Position numbers and translations under genes: made by a program. Positions 29,004-37,892 of a stretch of 64,000 bases of DNA are shown here, one piece after another; position 1 is the first letter of the stretch, and each line of letters opens with the position of its first letter. The notes below the pieces were generated by a model. It saw only the letters and a list, made by a program, of their open reading frames with translations, searched no databases and was not told the origin of the DNA. Source of the stretch: Mucilaginibacter agri (GTDB taxonomy: Bacteria; Bacteroidota; Bacteroidia; Sphingobacteriales; Sphingobacteriaceae); contig NZ_WWEO01000038.1 of assembly GCF_009928685.1 (NCBI RefSeq), positions 179,343 through 243,342 of the forward strand. Reading direction: 5' to 3'.

Positions 29004-30116
29004 ATGCGAAAAATTACAATAGCGGCCTTATCATTTGCATCAGTTTTAACATTAATGCAAGCATGCTCAAAATCGAGCGGCGGCGATGATGGCAAACAAA
29101 CCAACACACAGTTTGATCGTAAGGGATTGCTTACTAACATGAGCACCAATATTATTTTGCCTGCATACACATCTTTCCAGGCATCTGCATCTGCCCTTAA
29201 CGACGCTGTTGTAGCTTTCAATGCGAGTCCTGATGCGGCCAAATTAACGGCAGCGCAAACTGCTTTTGTTGCGGCATATAAACAATGGCAATCTACTTCC
29301 GAGTATGATTTCGGTCCGGCTAATCAGGCTAACTTCAGGGTAAATATCAATACCTACCCGGCTGATATTACCCAGATCAATACTAACATAATCTCAAATA
29401 CTTATAACCCGGCATTGCTGGCCAATCTGGCTGCAAAAGGTTTGCCTGCTATAGATTACCTACTATTTGGTGTGGGTACAGACAATGCTTCGATATTAGC
29501 GCAGTACACTGCCGATGCTAAGGCTGCAAACCGGAAAACGTATCTCGCGGCCTTGGCGCTCGAGATTAAAACTTCGGCCACAAGTGTTCTTTCAACATGG
29601 AACAGTAGTTATAAAGCTACTTTCCTGGCTGCTGATGGTACCGATGTGGGTAGCTCACTAGGTCAGCTGGTTAACCAATTGGTATACGACTATGAGATAT
29701 TGAAAAACTACGAGGTGGGTGTACCGGCCGGTACACAGTCAATGGGCACTACTTATCCGCAAAAAGTACAGGCTTATTACTCTAAAATTTCACTACAGCT
29801 GGCATTACTGCACATACAGGCTATGCAGAACCTTTACATGGGTAAAGATGGCTTGGGTCTCGATGATTACCTGATTAATGTAAACGCAAAATACTCCGAT
29901 GGCCGACTGTTAAATGATGTGATCAAAGCTCAATTTGCAACAGCTACTGCCAAACTTCAGGCGTTGACAGACCCATTGGCCGACAACATCCGTACTAATC
30001 CCGGTGCTGTTACCGCCGCCTATACCGAGCTGCAAAAGTTAACCGTATTGCTTAAAACGGACATGACTTCTTCGTTGGGCATCCTCATCACCTTTGGAGA
30101 TAACGATGGTGATTAA
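29004..30116 (+). CDS. Imelysin family lipoprotein (IrpA/EfeO-like)
   Basis: A 370-residue surface or periplasmic lipoprotein (lipobox MQAC, C21) of the imelysin (peptidase M75) family, whose bacterial members act in iron uptake rather than proteolysis. The helical-bundle domain begins near residue 45 and includes KQWQSTSEYDFGP. The family's GxHxxE motif appears here as GLPAID in KGLPAIDYLLFG, with proline for histidine and aspartate for glutamate. Its stop is directly followed by the first codon of the HTTM gene, and the TonB receptor follows, consistent with an outer-membrane metal import system. Confidence 0.9.
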   Translation: MRKITIAALSFASVLTLMQACSKSSGGDDGKQTNTQFDRKGLLTNMSTNIILPAYTSFQASASALNDAVVAFNASPDAAKLTAAQTAFVAAYKQWQSTSEYDFGPANQANFRVNINTYPADITQINTNIISNTYNPALLANLAAKGLPAIDYLLFGVGTDNASILAQYTADAKAANRKTYLAALALEIKTSATSVLSTWNSSYKATFLAADGTDVGSSLGQLVNQLVYDYEILKNYEVGVPAGTQSMGTTYPQKVQAYYSKISLQLALLHIQAMQNLYMGKDGLGLDDYLINVNAKYSDGRLLNDVIKAQFATATAKLQALTDPLADNIRTNPGAVTAAYTELQKLTVLLKTDMTSSLGILITFGDNDGD

Positions 30117-31493
30117 TTGCACTTGGAAGTGATTAGTAAAACATTTAAAAACTGGTTTTTTGAGCCAATCCATATTGCCCCGCTTGCTGTTCTTAGAATA
30201 GCATTCGGGGTTATTATGTTCATAAGCACTATCCGCTTTATGCTGCGCGGATGGGTGGAGGCTTTTTACGTTAAGCCACGGTTTCATTTTACTTTTTATG
30301 GTTTCGATTGGGTGAAACCTTTGGGCGAAATAGGGATGTACGCATTGTTTATGCTGATGGTGGTGTGCACTTTGCTTATCGCTGCCGGCTTGCTATACCG
30401 ACTGGCTGCAGCGCTATTCTTCCTGAGTTTTACTTATGTTGAACTGATAGACAAAACAACGTACCTCAATCATTATTACCTGGTAAGCATTATTGCTTTT
30501 CTGCTGATACTGGTACCGGCCAATCGGTATTTCGCTGTTGATGCCTGGCTAAAGCCACAATTGAAGGTGGTACACGTACCCGCATGGTGCGTAAATATCT
30601 TCAGGCTGCAACTGGTAATGGTTTACTTTTTTGCAGGGCTATCAAAAATTAATTACGACTGGCTGATTGCCGCCATGCCGCTGCGCATCTGGTTACCCGC
30701 CAGTAGCCAATTATGGTTGATAGGCGGATTGCTTACTCAACTCTGGGTTGCTTATCTATTCAGTTGGTTTGGAATGATATTCGATCTGCTGATTGGGTTC
30801 TTTTTGTTGAGTAACCGATACCGCAAATGGGCTTACCTGTTCGTATTAGTGTTTCACATCGTTAGCGGTTGGTTCTTTAAGATCGGGATGTTCCCTTATA
30901 TCATGATCTTCGTTACACTGGTTTTCTTTTCTGCCGAAACACAACTGCGTATTATCGCATGGATCAGATTACTGCTATTCATCAAAAGTGATAGCAAAGA
31001 AGCCGGCCGTACTTACAAGCCTTCCATAATACCTTCCAAATTAATATTTACGGTGCTTATCATTCACTTCGTACTCCAACTGATTTTGCCATTCCGGTTT
31101 GTTTTTTACCCCGGTAAGCTGTATTGGACAGAAGAGGGCTACCGATTTTCGTGGCGGGTTATGCTTATGGAGAAAGGTGGTACTGCTTTCTTCCATGTGA
31201 AGGATCCCACAACCGGCCGAAGCAACGAGATCATCAATTCGCAATACTTAACCCAATTTCAGGAAACCATGATGGCTACGCAGCCCGATATGATATTGCA
31301 GTATGCGCATTTCCTGGCCAATGAATACAAGCAACACGGTATTAAAGATCCGATAGTTACGGCCGAAAGTTATGTAACGCTTAACGGCAGCGGTAGTCGC
31401 CTGTATATTGATACAACTGTAAACCTCACAAGGGAAAGGGAAACCCTCTTCGGCCATAGAAAATGGATCCGTCCATTTATAGACAAAAACTAA
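30117..31493 (+). CDS. HTTM-domain membrane protein (vitamin K-dependent carboxylase-like)
   Basis: A protein of about 458 residues with around ten hydrophobic spans in the N-terminal 300 residues, corresponding to the HTTM (horizontally transferred transmembrane) domain, including TYLNHYYLVSIIAFLLILVPANR. The C-terminal 130 residues are soluble and predicted outside the membrane. HTTM proteins share a fold with gamma-glutamyl carboxylase, but their activity is unknown in bacteria. No ATG is available before the conserved FFEPIHIAPLAVLRIAFG segment; a TTG at 30117 (or TTG 30123, GTG 30129) must serve, directly abutting the imelysin stop. Its stop overlaps the TonB receptor ATG by one base. 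Confidence 0.85.
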   Translation: MHLEVISKTFKNWFFEPIHIAPLAVLRIAFGVIMFISTIRFMLRGWVEAFYVKPRFHFTFYGFDWVKPLGEIGMYALFMLMVVCTLLIAAGLLYRLAAALFFLSFTYVELIDKTTYLNHYYLVSIIAFLLILVPANRYFAVDAWLKPQLKVVHVPAWCVNIFRLQLVMVYFFAGLSKINYDWLIAAMPLRIWLPASSQLWLIGGLLTQLWVAYLFSWFGMIFDLLIGFFLLSNRYRKWAYLFVLVFHIVSGWFFKIGMFPYIMIFVTLVFFSAETQLRIIAWIRLLLFIKSDSKEAGRTYKPSIIPSKLIFTVLIIHFVLQLILPFRFVFYPGKLYWTEEGYRFSWRVMLMEKGGTAFFHVKDPTTGRSNEIINSQYLTQFQETMMATQPDMILQYAHFLANEYKQHGIKDPIVTAESYVTLNGSGSRLYIDTTVNLTRERETLFGHRKWIRPFIDKN

Positions 31494-33910
31494 TGAAAAT
31501 ATATTCTACACTAATACTGCTTATACTCGCATCTTTTAAACTCGCTGCCCAGAATGCTAATCTGAGCGGCCACATTGTTAACTCAAAAGGCAGCGCAATT
31601 GCGGGTGCATCGGTATCGCTTAAAAACGCAGGTTACCAAACAGCCTGCGATTCGATGGGGAATTTTATACTTAAAAATATCAAAGCCGGAAAGTATACGG
31701 TTGAAGTTACCGCTGTAGGTTTTCAGGCGGTAAGCCGTTTGATAGAAATTAATGGCGATAAGGCGATTGATATTACCTTGCAAGAAACCGTTCGTGTATT
31801 GAACGATGTGAACGTGATAGGAGAGAAGGAAAAAACTACAGGAATTACACGTCTCAAAGCGGTAGAAGGAACCAATATAAACGCTGGTAAAAAGAGCGAA
31901 GTTATTGTACTGGATGACGAAACTGCTAACAAAGCAACCAATAATACCCGCCAGATCTATAACAAAATAGCCGGCCTTAACATATGGGAAAGCGATGGTG
32001 CCGGCTTGCAATTAGGTATTGGTGGCAGAGGCTTAAACCCTAATCGGGTTACCAATTTCAACACCCGCCAAAATGGTTATGATATTAGCGCCGATGCTTT
32101 AGGCTATCCCGAAAGTTATTACACGCCGCCAGCCGAGCTGGTAGATCGCATTGAGATTTTGCGCGGTGCATCATCATTACAATATGGTACACAGTTTGGC
32201 GGTTTGATCAATTTTAAACTTCGCGACGGTGTCAGCGATAAGCCCATTGAGGTTACCTCGCGCGAAACAGCCGGTTCCTGGGGATTTTTTAATACAACAA
32301 ACAGCATTGGCGGTACAGTAGGTAAAGTGCAGTACTACTCGTTTTTTCAGCACAAACAAGGTGATGGATGGCGACCCAACAGCGATTTTAACGCTAATAC
32401 AGGATACGCTGCTTTAAGTTATAAGCCTAGCAATAAGCTTGCGCTTACCTTCCAATATACCTACATGGATTATCTGGCCCACCAGCCGGGTGGTTTAACC
32501 GATGCAGAATTTGCCGAAGACCCGCACCAGTCTATCCGCGCACGTAACTGGTTTAAGGTAAACTGGAATTTAGGAGCGTTTATTCTAGACTACCAGATCT
32601 CAGACAACCTTAAATTTAACTCCCGCTTTTTTGGTCTCGATGCCCACCGCTACGCAGTAGGCAACCTGGACTACATCAACCGCGCCGACAACGGTGGCGA
32701 TCGTAACTTGTTTAAAGATCAATACAACAACTATGGAAACGAGAGCCGGTTGCTGTATACCTATAAAATCAATCATACCAAACAGAACTTATTGGTGGGA
32801 TTAAGATACTACCATGGCCATACAGATCGCGAACAAGGCTTGGGCAGTAACGGTAGCGATGCCAATTTCCGATATGGTACTTCGGCTACAGATGTAAACG
32901 CCTATACGCATTACCTCTTCCCGAGTGATAACCTGGCCTTGTTTGCGGAAAACATCTTTAGGATAACACCTAAATTTAGCATTATACCCGGTGTGCGTTT
33001 CGAGAATATTACCACTAAGGCTAATGGGTCTTATGTTACTACCAACACAGATATGGCCGGAAACGTAATCTTCAGGCAGGAATCGCAGGATGTGAAGAAC
33101 AGCAACCGTCATTTTCTTATCGGCGGTTTGGGCTTTAGCTATTTCCAAAGCGAGGCCATGCAATGGTATGCTAATATTTCCCAAAACTATCGGGCAATTA
33201 ACTTCAATGATCTTAACTCGAGTGTAAAAGGCCTAAGGGTTGATCCAAATTTGCAGGACGAAACAGGGTACTCTGCTGATATCGGCGTTCGTGGTAATGT
33301 ATCGCAGGTGTTTAATTATGATATCAGTGTATTCGCCATTCACTATAACAACCGTATAGGTAGTATAGATACAGCCGATGCAAGCTTTAACGATTTTCGC
33401 TACCGTACTAACATCGCGGCGTCCCGCAACATAGGTTTAGAGTCATTCGCCGAGTTAGAACTATTGCATTTTGTTAATCCAGGTACGCACAACCAACTAT
33501 TTGTATTTGGGAACCTCGCGCTCATCAACGCCCGTTATACCAGCAGTAAAGAAACAGCGTTTAATAATAAGAAGGTTGAAATGGCGCCCGATGTAATCTT
33601 TAAAACCGGGCTCACATATAAATACAAGAAGCTATCCGCAAGTTACCAAATGGCTTATACCAGTTCGCAGTATACCGATGCTACCAACTCCACGTTTACG
33701 GCCAACGCCATTAACGGATTGGTACCTGCGTATACGGTGATGGATATTTCAGCTAAATACAATATCAGTAGGATATTCTCCCTGGAAGGATCAGTAAATA
33801 ACCTCGCAGACAAGCGGTATTTTACCCGAAGGGCGGAGAGTTATCCCGGACCAGGTATTATCCCGGCAGATGCCCGCGGTTACTTTCTGACATTACAAGT
33901 TAAATTATAA
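31493..33910 (+). CDS. TonB-dependent outer-membrane receptor (FecA-like)
   Basis: An 805-residue receptor. It has a signal peptide (1-19, ...SFKLAAQ), a carboxypeptidase-regulatory-like Ig domain (about 22-100), a plug domain around 130-240 (LGIGGRGLNPNRVTNFNTRQNGY, ELVDRIEILRGASSLQYG), and a 22-strand barrel ending in ...GYFLTLQVKL. The plug wording resembles Fe3+-dicitrate (FecA) receptors; there is no extra N-terminal signalling domain, so it is not a FecR-linked transducer. The ATG overlaps the HTTM stop (TAATG), and an upstream start at 31463 was rejected because it precedes the signal peptide. Substrate is probably an iron or other metal complex, by context. Confidence 0.92.
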   Translation: MKIYSTLILLILASFKLAAQNANLSGHIVNSKGSAIAGASVSLKNAGYQTACDSMGNFILKNIKAGKYTVEVTAVGFQAVSRLIEINGDKAIDITLQETVRVLNDVNVIGEKEKTTGITRLKAVEGTNINAGKKSEVIVLDDETANKATNNTRQIYNKIAGLNIWESDGAGLQLGIGGRGLNPNRVTNFNTRQNGYDISADALGYPESYYTPPAELVDRIEILRGASSLQYGTQFGGLINFKLRDGVSDKPIEVTSRETAGSWGFFNTTNSIGGTVGKVQYYSFFQHKQGDGWRPNSDFNANTGYAALSYKPSNKLALTFQYTYMDYLAHQPGGLTDAEFAEDPHQSIRARNWFKVNWNLGAFILDYQISDNLKFNSRFFGLDAHRYAVGNLDYINRADNGGDRNLFKDQYNNYGNESRLLYTYKINHTKQNLLVGLRYYHGHTDREQGLGSNGSDANFRYGTSATDVNAYTHYLFPSDNLALFAENIFRITPKFSIIPGVRFENITTKANGSYVTTNTDMAGNVIFRQESQDVKNSNRHFLIGGLGFSYFQSEAMQWYANISQNYRAINFNDLNSSVKGLRVDPNLQDETGYSADIGVRGNVSQVFNYDISVFAIHYNNRIGSIDTADASFNDFRYRTNIAASRNIGLESFAELELLHFVNPGTHNQLFVFGNLALINARYTSSKETAFNNKKVEMAPDVIFKTGLTYKYKKLSASYQMAYTSSQYTDATNSTFTANAINGLVPAYTVMDISAKYNISRIFSLEGSVNNLADKRYFTRRAESYPGPGIIPADARGYFLTLQVKL

Positions 33911-33913
33911 CGA

Positions 33914-33953
33914 TACAACCAATCCCATCAGTATACTGATGGGATTGGTTGTA
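33914..33953. terminator. Perfect 40-base palindrome between convergent genes
   Basis: The 20 bases from 33914 are exactly complementary to the next 20 (arm TACAACCAATCCCATCAGTA), with no loop. It lies 3 bases after the TonB receptor stop and 12 before the end of the converging NTF2-like gene. A clear T-run is lacking on the plus strand, so termination is inferred from position and strength. Confidence 0.6.
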
Positions 33954-33965
33954 TAAATGATCAAA

Positions 33966-34400
33966 TTAATTACTTAATAAGCCGGCATGAAGTGCCAGCA
34001 TTTTCCATGGGGTATGTTCGTTGAGTCTGATAAATACTTCCAGATAGGAGAGGTGGATATTCCTTTTGTTTCCATTAACAGTAATCCTAAACCTGCCTTT
34101 ACCCGCAACCGTGGCGGTATTGCTTACCACTGTAGCAGTGCTCTCCTCTACTTCGATGCTGTTATGAACAACATTGCCGCTTCGTAGTACGGCCAGGTAT
34201 TGCTCTTTAGTTTGTTTATCGCCCGAACTTGTAAAGGCGGTGAATTTTACGTCGAGCAGATTTGCCAATGAATCAATTCTATTATCGACTTCCCAGTTAA
34301 ATACTTTCTTAGATAATTCAAGAACACCGGCTTCAGCGGGCGTTTGGCCCAACCCATTGAGGGTAGGTATAATAAATGCTATTAAAAAAATGGCTTTCAT
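33966..34400 (-). CDS. NTF2-like/DUF4440 exported protein
   Basis: A 144-residue protein with a Sec signal peptide (1-18, ...PTLNGLGQ) and one SnoaL/NTF2-like alpha-beta domain: an N-terminal helix with NWEVDNRIDSLANLLDVKFTAF, then DKQTKEQYLAVLRSG, and C-terminal strands AGKGRFRITVNGNKRNIHLSYLEVFIRL...WKMLALHAG. This fold serves many roles; no specific function can be assigned. It is followed on the same strand by nothing until the TonB palindrome. Confidence 0.8.
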   Translation of the reverse strand: MKAIFLIAFIIPTLNGLGQTPAEAGVLELSKKVFNWEVDNRIDSLANLLDVKFTAFTSSGDKQTKEQYLAVLRSGNVVHNSIEVEESTATVVSNTATVAGKGRFRITVNGNKRNIHLSYLEVFIRLNEHTPWKMLALHAGLLSN

Positions 34401-34430
34401 GATCAGAAGCTAATGTTATACTGCTATGGT

Positions 34431-35273
34431 TCAGTTAGTTTGTTTTGGGGCGAGGTCGCCGTACCAGTAAGCTGCCGTTACACCGCCATCCATCAGGAAG
34501 TCGCTACCTGTAATAAATGCACCGTCTGATCCCATTAGCAAAGCTCCGATAGTTCCTACTTCATCTGGTGTACCGGCTCTGCCTGCGGCAGATACTTCCA
34601 TCATCCGTCGGTAACCATCGCCGCGCGGACCTTTTAATTCGTCATTGGCAAGTGGTGTAATAATAATTCCCGGACTGATAGTGTTAACCCTTGCTCCGCG
34701 TTTCCCCCACCGCACAGCCTCGGCCATTACACGCAACGAATTACCCCGTTTTGAAAGTTGGTAGGCATGAAGTGAATCCTTAACCTGGTTGGCCTGAAGG
34801 AAGGATAGGTTAAGTATTTCTTCGGTTGGTGTGGTTGCCAATGCCGCGTTTTGTTCAACGCTAAGTGGTGGTAAACGATGGCCTGATTGTGAAGCGATGA
34901 CAATTCCAGCACCTCCGGGAGCAATGACGTTGCCGAATTCTTCCAGTACAAGGGCAGTTCCATAAAGATCAACTTTGAGAATGACTTCTGGTGTGGCTTG
35001 CGATGGCGAAACACCAGCGGCATGTATAACCCCAATAACATTGCCTAGTGATGTCGCTATTTCAACAAGTGCATGTACGGAATTGCGAGATGTAACGTCT
35101 ACCGTAGTTGTGGTTACGGCAAAACCGGCATCAGATAAGGTTTTGGCGGCGGTTTCGGCATTTTCCAGCCGTATATCTGCCAGCAGTACATGCTTGCCAG
35201 CGCTAACCCGGCGTACAATGGCCTGGCCGATGGACCCTGCGCCGATAACAACGTTTACATTTTTTGCAATCAT
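34431..35273 (-). CDS. SDR-family oxidoreductase
   Basis: A 280-residue classical short-chain dehydrogenase/reductase. The cofactor loop is GAGSIGQAI, with LLADIR after strand 2, suggesting NAD(H) preference. HAAGVSPSQ replaces the usual NNAG, and the catalytic tyrosine and lysine are in HAYQLSKRGN (YxxxK). C-terminal DGGVTAAYWYGD closes the fold. The substrate is unknown. It stands between an NTF2-like gene and a 144-base gap. Confidence 0.9.
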   Translation of the reverse strand: MIAKNVNVVIGAGSIGQAIVRRVSAGKHVLLADIRLENAETAAKTLSDAGFAVTTTTVDVTSRNSVHALVEIATSLGNVIGVIHAAGVSPSQATPEVILKVDLYGTALVLEEFGNVIAPGGAGIVIASQSGHRLPPLSVEQNAALATTPTEEILNLSFLQANQVKDSLHAYQLSKRGNSLRVMAEAVRWGKRGARVNTISPGIIITPLANDELKGPRGDGYRRMMEVSAAGRAGTPDEVGTIGALLMGSDGAFITGSDFLMDGGVTAAYWYGDLAPKQTN

Positions 35274-35417
35274 AATGTTAGGATTTATAACATCACAAAT
35301 GTGTGGCCTATTTTTTACTTATCTGTTATACCGATTACTGGATTATCTACCATTATTACTTATCGGCGGCTAGGTGCTAGGTATTGGTTAACCTTCCAAG
35401 AATAATCTGATAGATTA

Positions 35418-36008
35418 TTAATCGTCCAAGCCTTTTCCATTAAGAATTTGCGGTATTGCTTTTTCAACTCTCGCCTCGCGGGTTTTGGCTTGTTTAGCCG
35501 CAGAGAAATAAAGATAATATCCGCGTTGGCGTCCTGGTGTTAGGGCTTCAAATGCAGTTTTTAAGGCTGGGAGTTCATCTAGTTTAGTTTGAAATTCTTC
35601 GGCAACGGCAAATTCTTTAGTTTTTTTAAGAGGGACTTTTAGGCCCGCTTTTTCAATCTCAATGGCTTCATAGATGTATGCTTTCAGGGTAGCCTTTAAG
35701 TCTACAATTTCCTTGACATTAATAAACCGGGCCTGGCGCGCTGCTTGTACATTCTCCGTTTGCTGGATAAGGATCCCGTTGGCATCGTTCAATAAAGCAC
35801 CTTTGAAAAACAGAAAGGCACAATACTCTTTAAAAGCATGTATTAAAACAATATTGCTGCCTTGTAGAGTGTAGCAAGGGCATCCCCATTTCAACTCTTC
35901 GGTAAGTTGGCAATCTAATGCAATAGTTCTTAACTCTTCCAGTTCTTGTTGCCACGTTTTGGCTTTATCGAAAAAGAAATCAACCTTAGGATTTTTATTC
36001 TCTATCAT
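35418..36008 (-). CDS. YdeI/OmpD-associated family protein (DUF1801 domain)
   Basis: A 196-residue protein with an N-terminal DUF1801-type domain (WQQELEELRTIALDCQLTEELKWGCPCYT) and a C-terminal bacteriocin-protection/YdeI-like domain (FEALTPGRQRGYYLYFSAAKQAKTREARVEKA). It is cytosolic. In E. coli YdeI is tied to peptide resistance and OmpD, but the molecular role is unclear. It is the last gene of the five-gene ArsR operon, 20 bases after the DUF4256 gene. Confidence 0.88.
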   Translation of the reverse strand: MIENKNPKVDFFFDKAKTWQQELEELRTIALDCQLTEELKWGCPCYTLQGSNIVLIHAFKEYCAFLFFKGALLNDANGILIQQTENVQAARQARFINVKEIVDLKATLKAYIYEAIEIEKAGLKVPLKKTKEFAVAEEFQTKLDELPALKTAFEALTPGRQRGYYLYFSAAKQAKTREARVEKAIPQILNGKGLDD

Positions 36009-36028
36009 AGCTAATATCTTATTAAAAT

Positions 36029-36577
36029 TTAAACCTTTAACGAGCCACGAAAACCGCGCACTGCATAATAAGATTGCGCCCCGTTATGATACAAAAAAAC
36101 GGTGCCATAGCGAAAATCGCAAAATAACGCACCGCCAAGTTTTCTGATATCAGCGGGTGTTTTTACCCAGCTCGAAGTCTTGGTGTCAAATTTCCCAAGC
36201 TTCTGCAAATTACGATATTCTGCTTCACTGAGTATTTCAATACCCATAGCTGCGGCCATATCCAGCGCATTATTTGCAGGTTTAAATTCTTTTCTGGCCT
36301 CCAGCGCTTCGCGATCATAGCATGCATTTCTCCGGTCTCTTGGTGTCTCTGCCGAACAGTCGTAAAACATGTACTCGCCATTCTCCAGCCCAACTACATC
36401 AGGTTCCCCACCGGTACGTTCCATTTCGTTAAGCGACCAAAGTTTTTCTGCATTGGTATCCAGCTTGGCTTGTACATCATTCCAATTGAGACCTTCGTGG
36501 CGGCTCATGTTCTTCTCAAACCGTTTTTTCAATATAGCAAGCAACTCTTCGCGCTCTTCTGATGATAATGTCTTCAT
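36029..36577 (-). CDS. DUF4256 domain protein
   Basis: A 182-residue cytosolic protein of unknown function. Family-typical segments are LLAILKKRFEKNMSRHEGLNW, MERTGGEPDVVGL, EYMFYDCSAETPRDRRNACYDREALEARK and the C-terminal LGGALFCDFRYGTVFLYHNGAQSYYAVRGFRG. It lies one base after the DoxX gene and 20 before YdeI, in an ArsR-controlled operon. Confidence 0.9.
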   Translation of the reverse strand: MKTLSSEEREELLAILKKRFEKNMSRHEGLNWNDVQAKLDTNAEKLWSLNEMERTGGEPDVVGLENGEYMFYDCSAETPRDRRNACYDREALEARKEFKPANNALDMAAAMGIEILSEAEYRNLQKLGKFDTKTSSWVKTPADIRKLGGALFCDFRYGTVFLYHNGAQSYYAVRGFRGSLKV

Positions 36578-36578
36578 A

Positions 36579-36968
36579 TTATATTGCCGATAAAGTCTTT
36601 CTTTCCGCGGGTCTGAAATACCAGGATACTACAGTTAGAACCAATAATAACAAAGCTGGTGCTATTTCACCGAAAGAATCGCTCATTGCCACGTGCGAAA
36701 ATATAGCGCCCGACATGGCAAAGAAAAAGCCTGCATAAGCCCACTCTTTTATTAAAGGTAATTTAGGAATTAGCACTACTACAGCACCTAAAAATTTCCA
36801 AATACTTAATATGGTTAAAAAATAAATGGGGTAGCCCAAATGTACAACGCTGTTTACACCTCCTGCACCTTCCTTGGCTTTCAATAATTGTACTGCGCCG
36901 GTTGATATCATTCCTAATGCAAGCCAGAGTGTGGCAATCCAATAGATAATTTTATTCCGTTTTGTCAT
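36579..36968 (-). CDS. DoxX-like membrane protein
   Basis: A 129-residue inner-membrane protein with four predicted spans, matching the DoxX-like fold (TLWLALGMISTGAVQLL..., IWKFLGAVVVLIPKLPLIKEWAYAGFFFAMSGAIFSH). Some relatives are parts of oxidoreductases, but its function here is unknown. It is the middle gene of the ArsR operon, one base before DUF4256. Confidence 0.88.
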   Translation of the reverse strand: MTKRNKIIYWIATLWLALGMISTGAVQLLKAKEGAGGVNSVVHLGYPIYFLTILSIWKFLGAVVVLIPKLPLIKEWAYAGFFFAMSGAIFSHVAMSDSFGEIAPALLLLVLTVVSWYFRPAERKTLSAI

Positions 36969-36974
36969 GATGCG

Positions 36975-37442
36975 TTATTTTAATTTACTTACAATTTCCT
37001 GCAAGCGGTTATGCGCCATGTTAATTCCCTGAGCAAATGGCAATTTCAGCATCTGGTCGCGCAACTCGCCCGATTCATAAATAGAATGGATTGTTAGCCT
37101 GCTGGTGCTGTCGGTAAGTCGCTCAAACTTCAACAATTCAAGCTGTACGCCAAACGGTGCATTCTCCATCTCAAATGTGCGTGTGATCTTTTGATTCGGG
37201 ATAAACTCGTGGATAGCCCCGTTAGCCTTAAATACTACATTGCCTTTGCCATCACTTGTTTCAAATTGCCAACTGCCATGTTTCTTATTTTCAAGTTTCA
37301 GCACTTTGGTGCCCATCCACTGTGCAACAATTTCGGGGTCTTCATAGGCTTTAAAAAGTAATTCCAATGGCAAGTCAAAGTCACGTGTTATCACCAGGTC
37401 CTGCTGGCCGTTTTCGGCTTTAATCTTTGTTTTCAGTTCCAT
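36975..37442 (-). CDS. SRPBCC (AHSA1/START-like) domain protein
   Basis: A 155-residue Bet v 1-like fold. The AHSA1 signature is present in [27 protein letters not shown] and in the C-terminal [24 protein letters not shown] region. Proteins of this kind are usually co-transcribed with an ArsR regulator and may bind a hydrophobic ligand; no ligand is known. Its start overlaps the end of the ArsR gene by 23 bases. Confidence 0.9.
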   Translation of the reverse strand: MELKTKIKAENGQQDLVITRDFDLPLELLFKAYEDPEIVAQWMGTKVLKLENKKHGSWQFETSDGKGNVVFKANGAIHEFIPNQKITRTFEMENAPFGVQLELLKFERLTDSTSRLTIHSIYESGELRDQMLKLPFAQGINMAHNRLQEIVSKLK

Positions 37443-37764
37443 GTTGTTGGTTTTTATAGGCTTTCATTATGGTTTCCAATTTGTTAAACCTGTCGTCCCA
37501 CATCTGGCGGAACGGCTCAATAAAGTCGGCTACCTCTCTCATTTTTTTTGCGTTAATGTGATAGAAAATCTCCCTGCCATTTTGCTCTTGCTTAAGCAAT
37601 TCGCACTCGGTTAGTATTTGCAGATGCTTTGAAACAGTGGGCCTCGCCGTGTCAAAATTTGAAGCTATTGCGCCTGCGGTTAACGATTGGGAGGCTACCA
37701 ACAGGAGTATGGCTCTCCGGGTTGGGTCTGCTATGGCTTGAAATACATCTCGTCGTAAATTCAT
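37420..37764 (-). CDS. ArsR-family transcriptional repressor
   Basis: A 114-residue winged-helix repressor that leads a five-gene operon (ArsR, SRPBCC, DoxX, DUF4256, YdeI). The helix-turn-helix is in [23 protein letters not shown], followed by the wing [13 protein letters not shown]. It lacks the CVC metal site of classic ArsR and belongs to the SRPBCC-associated group. Two operator-like palindromes bracket its -7 promoter element, so autorepression is likely. Confidence 0.93.
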   Translation of the reverse strand: MNLRRDVFQAIADPTRRAILLLVASQSLTAGAIASNFDTARPTVSKHLQILTECELLKQEQNGREIFYHINAKKMREVADFIEPFRQMWDDRFNKLETIMKAYKNQQHGTENKD

Positions 37765-37767
37765 TAT

Positions 37768-37809
37768 GTAGCTATTTGACTACAAATATATATGTAGTTA
37801 TTTAACTAC
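37768..37809 (-). promoter_or_regulatory. ArsR promoter with two operator palindromes
   Basis: GTAGCTATTTGACTAC (37768-37783) and GTAGTTATTTAACTAC (37794-37809) are two copies of one 16-base palindromic box, 10 bases apart. The minus-strand -7 element TATATTTG (37783-37790) lies between them, so a dimer on each box would block RNA polymerase. The nearer box is 4 bases from the ArsR start codon. Confidence 0.7.
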
Positions 37810-37892
37810 GCAAATTTATTTGCGAATTTGTTAACCCATCCCTATCTTCGTCCTAATTCCTGATTTATCAACCTTTTAAATATCAAGGAATC

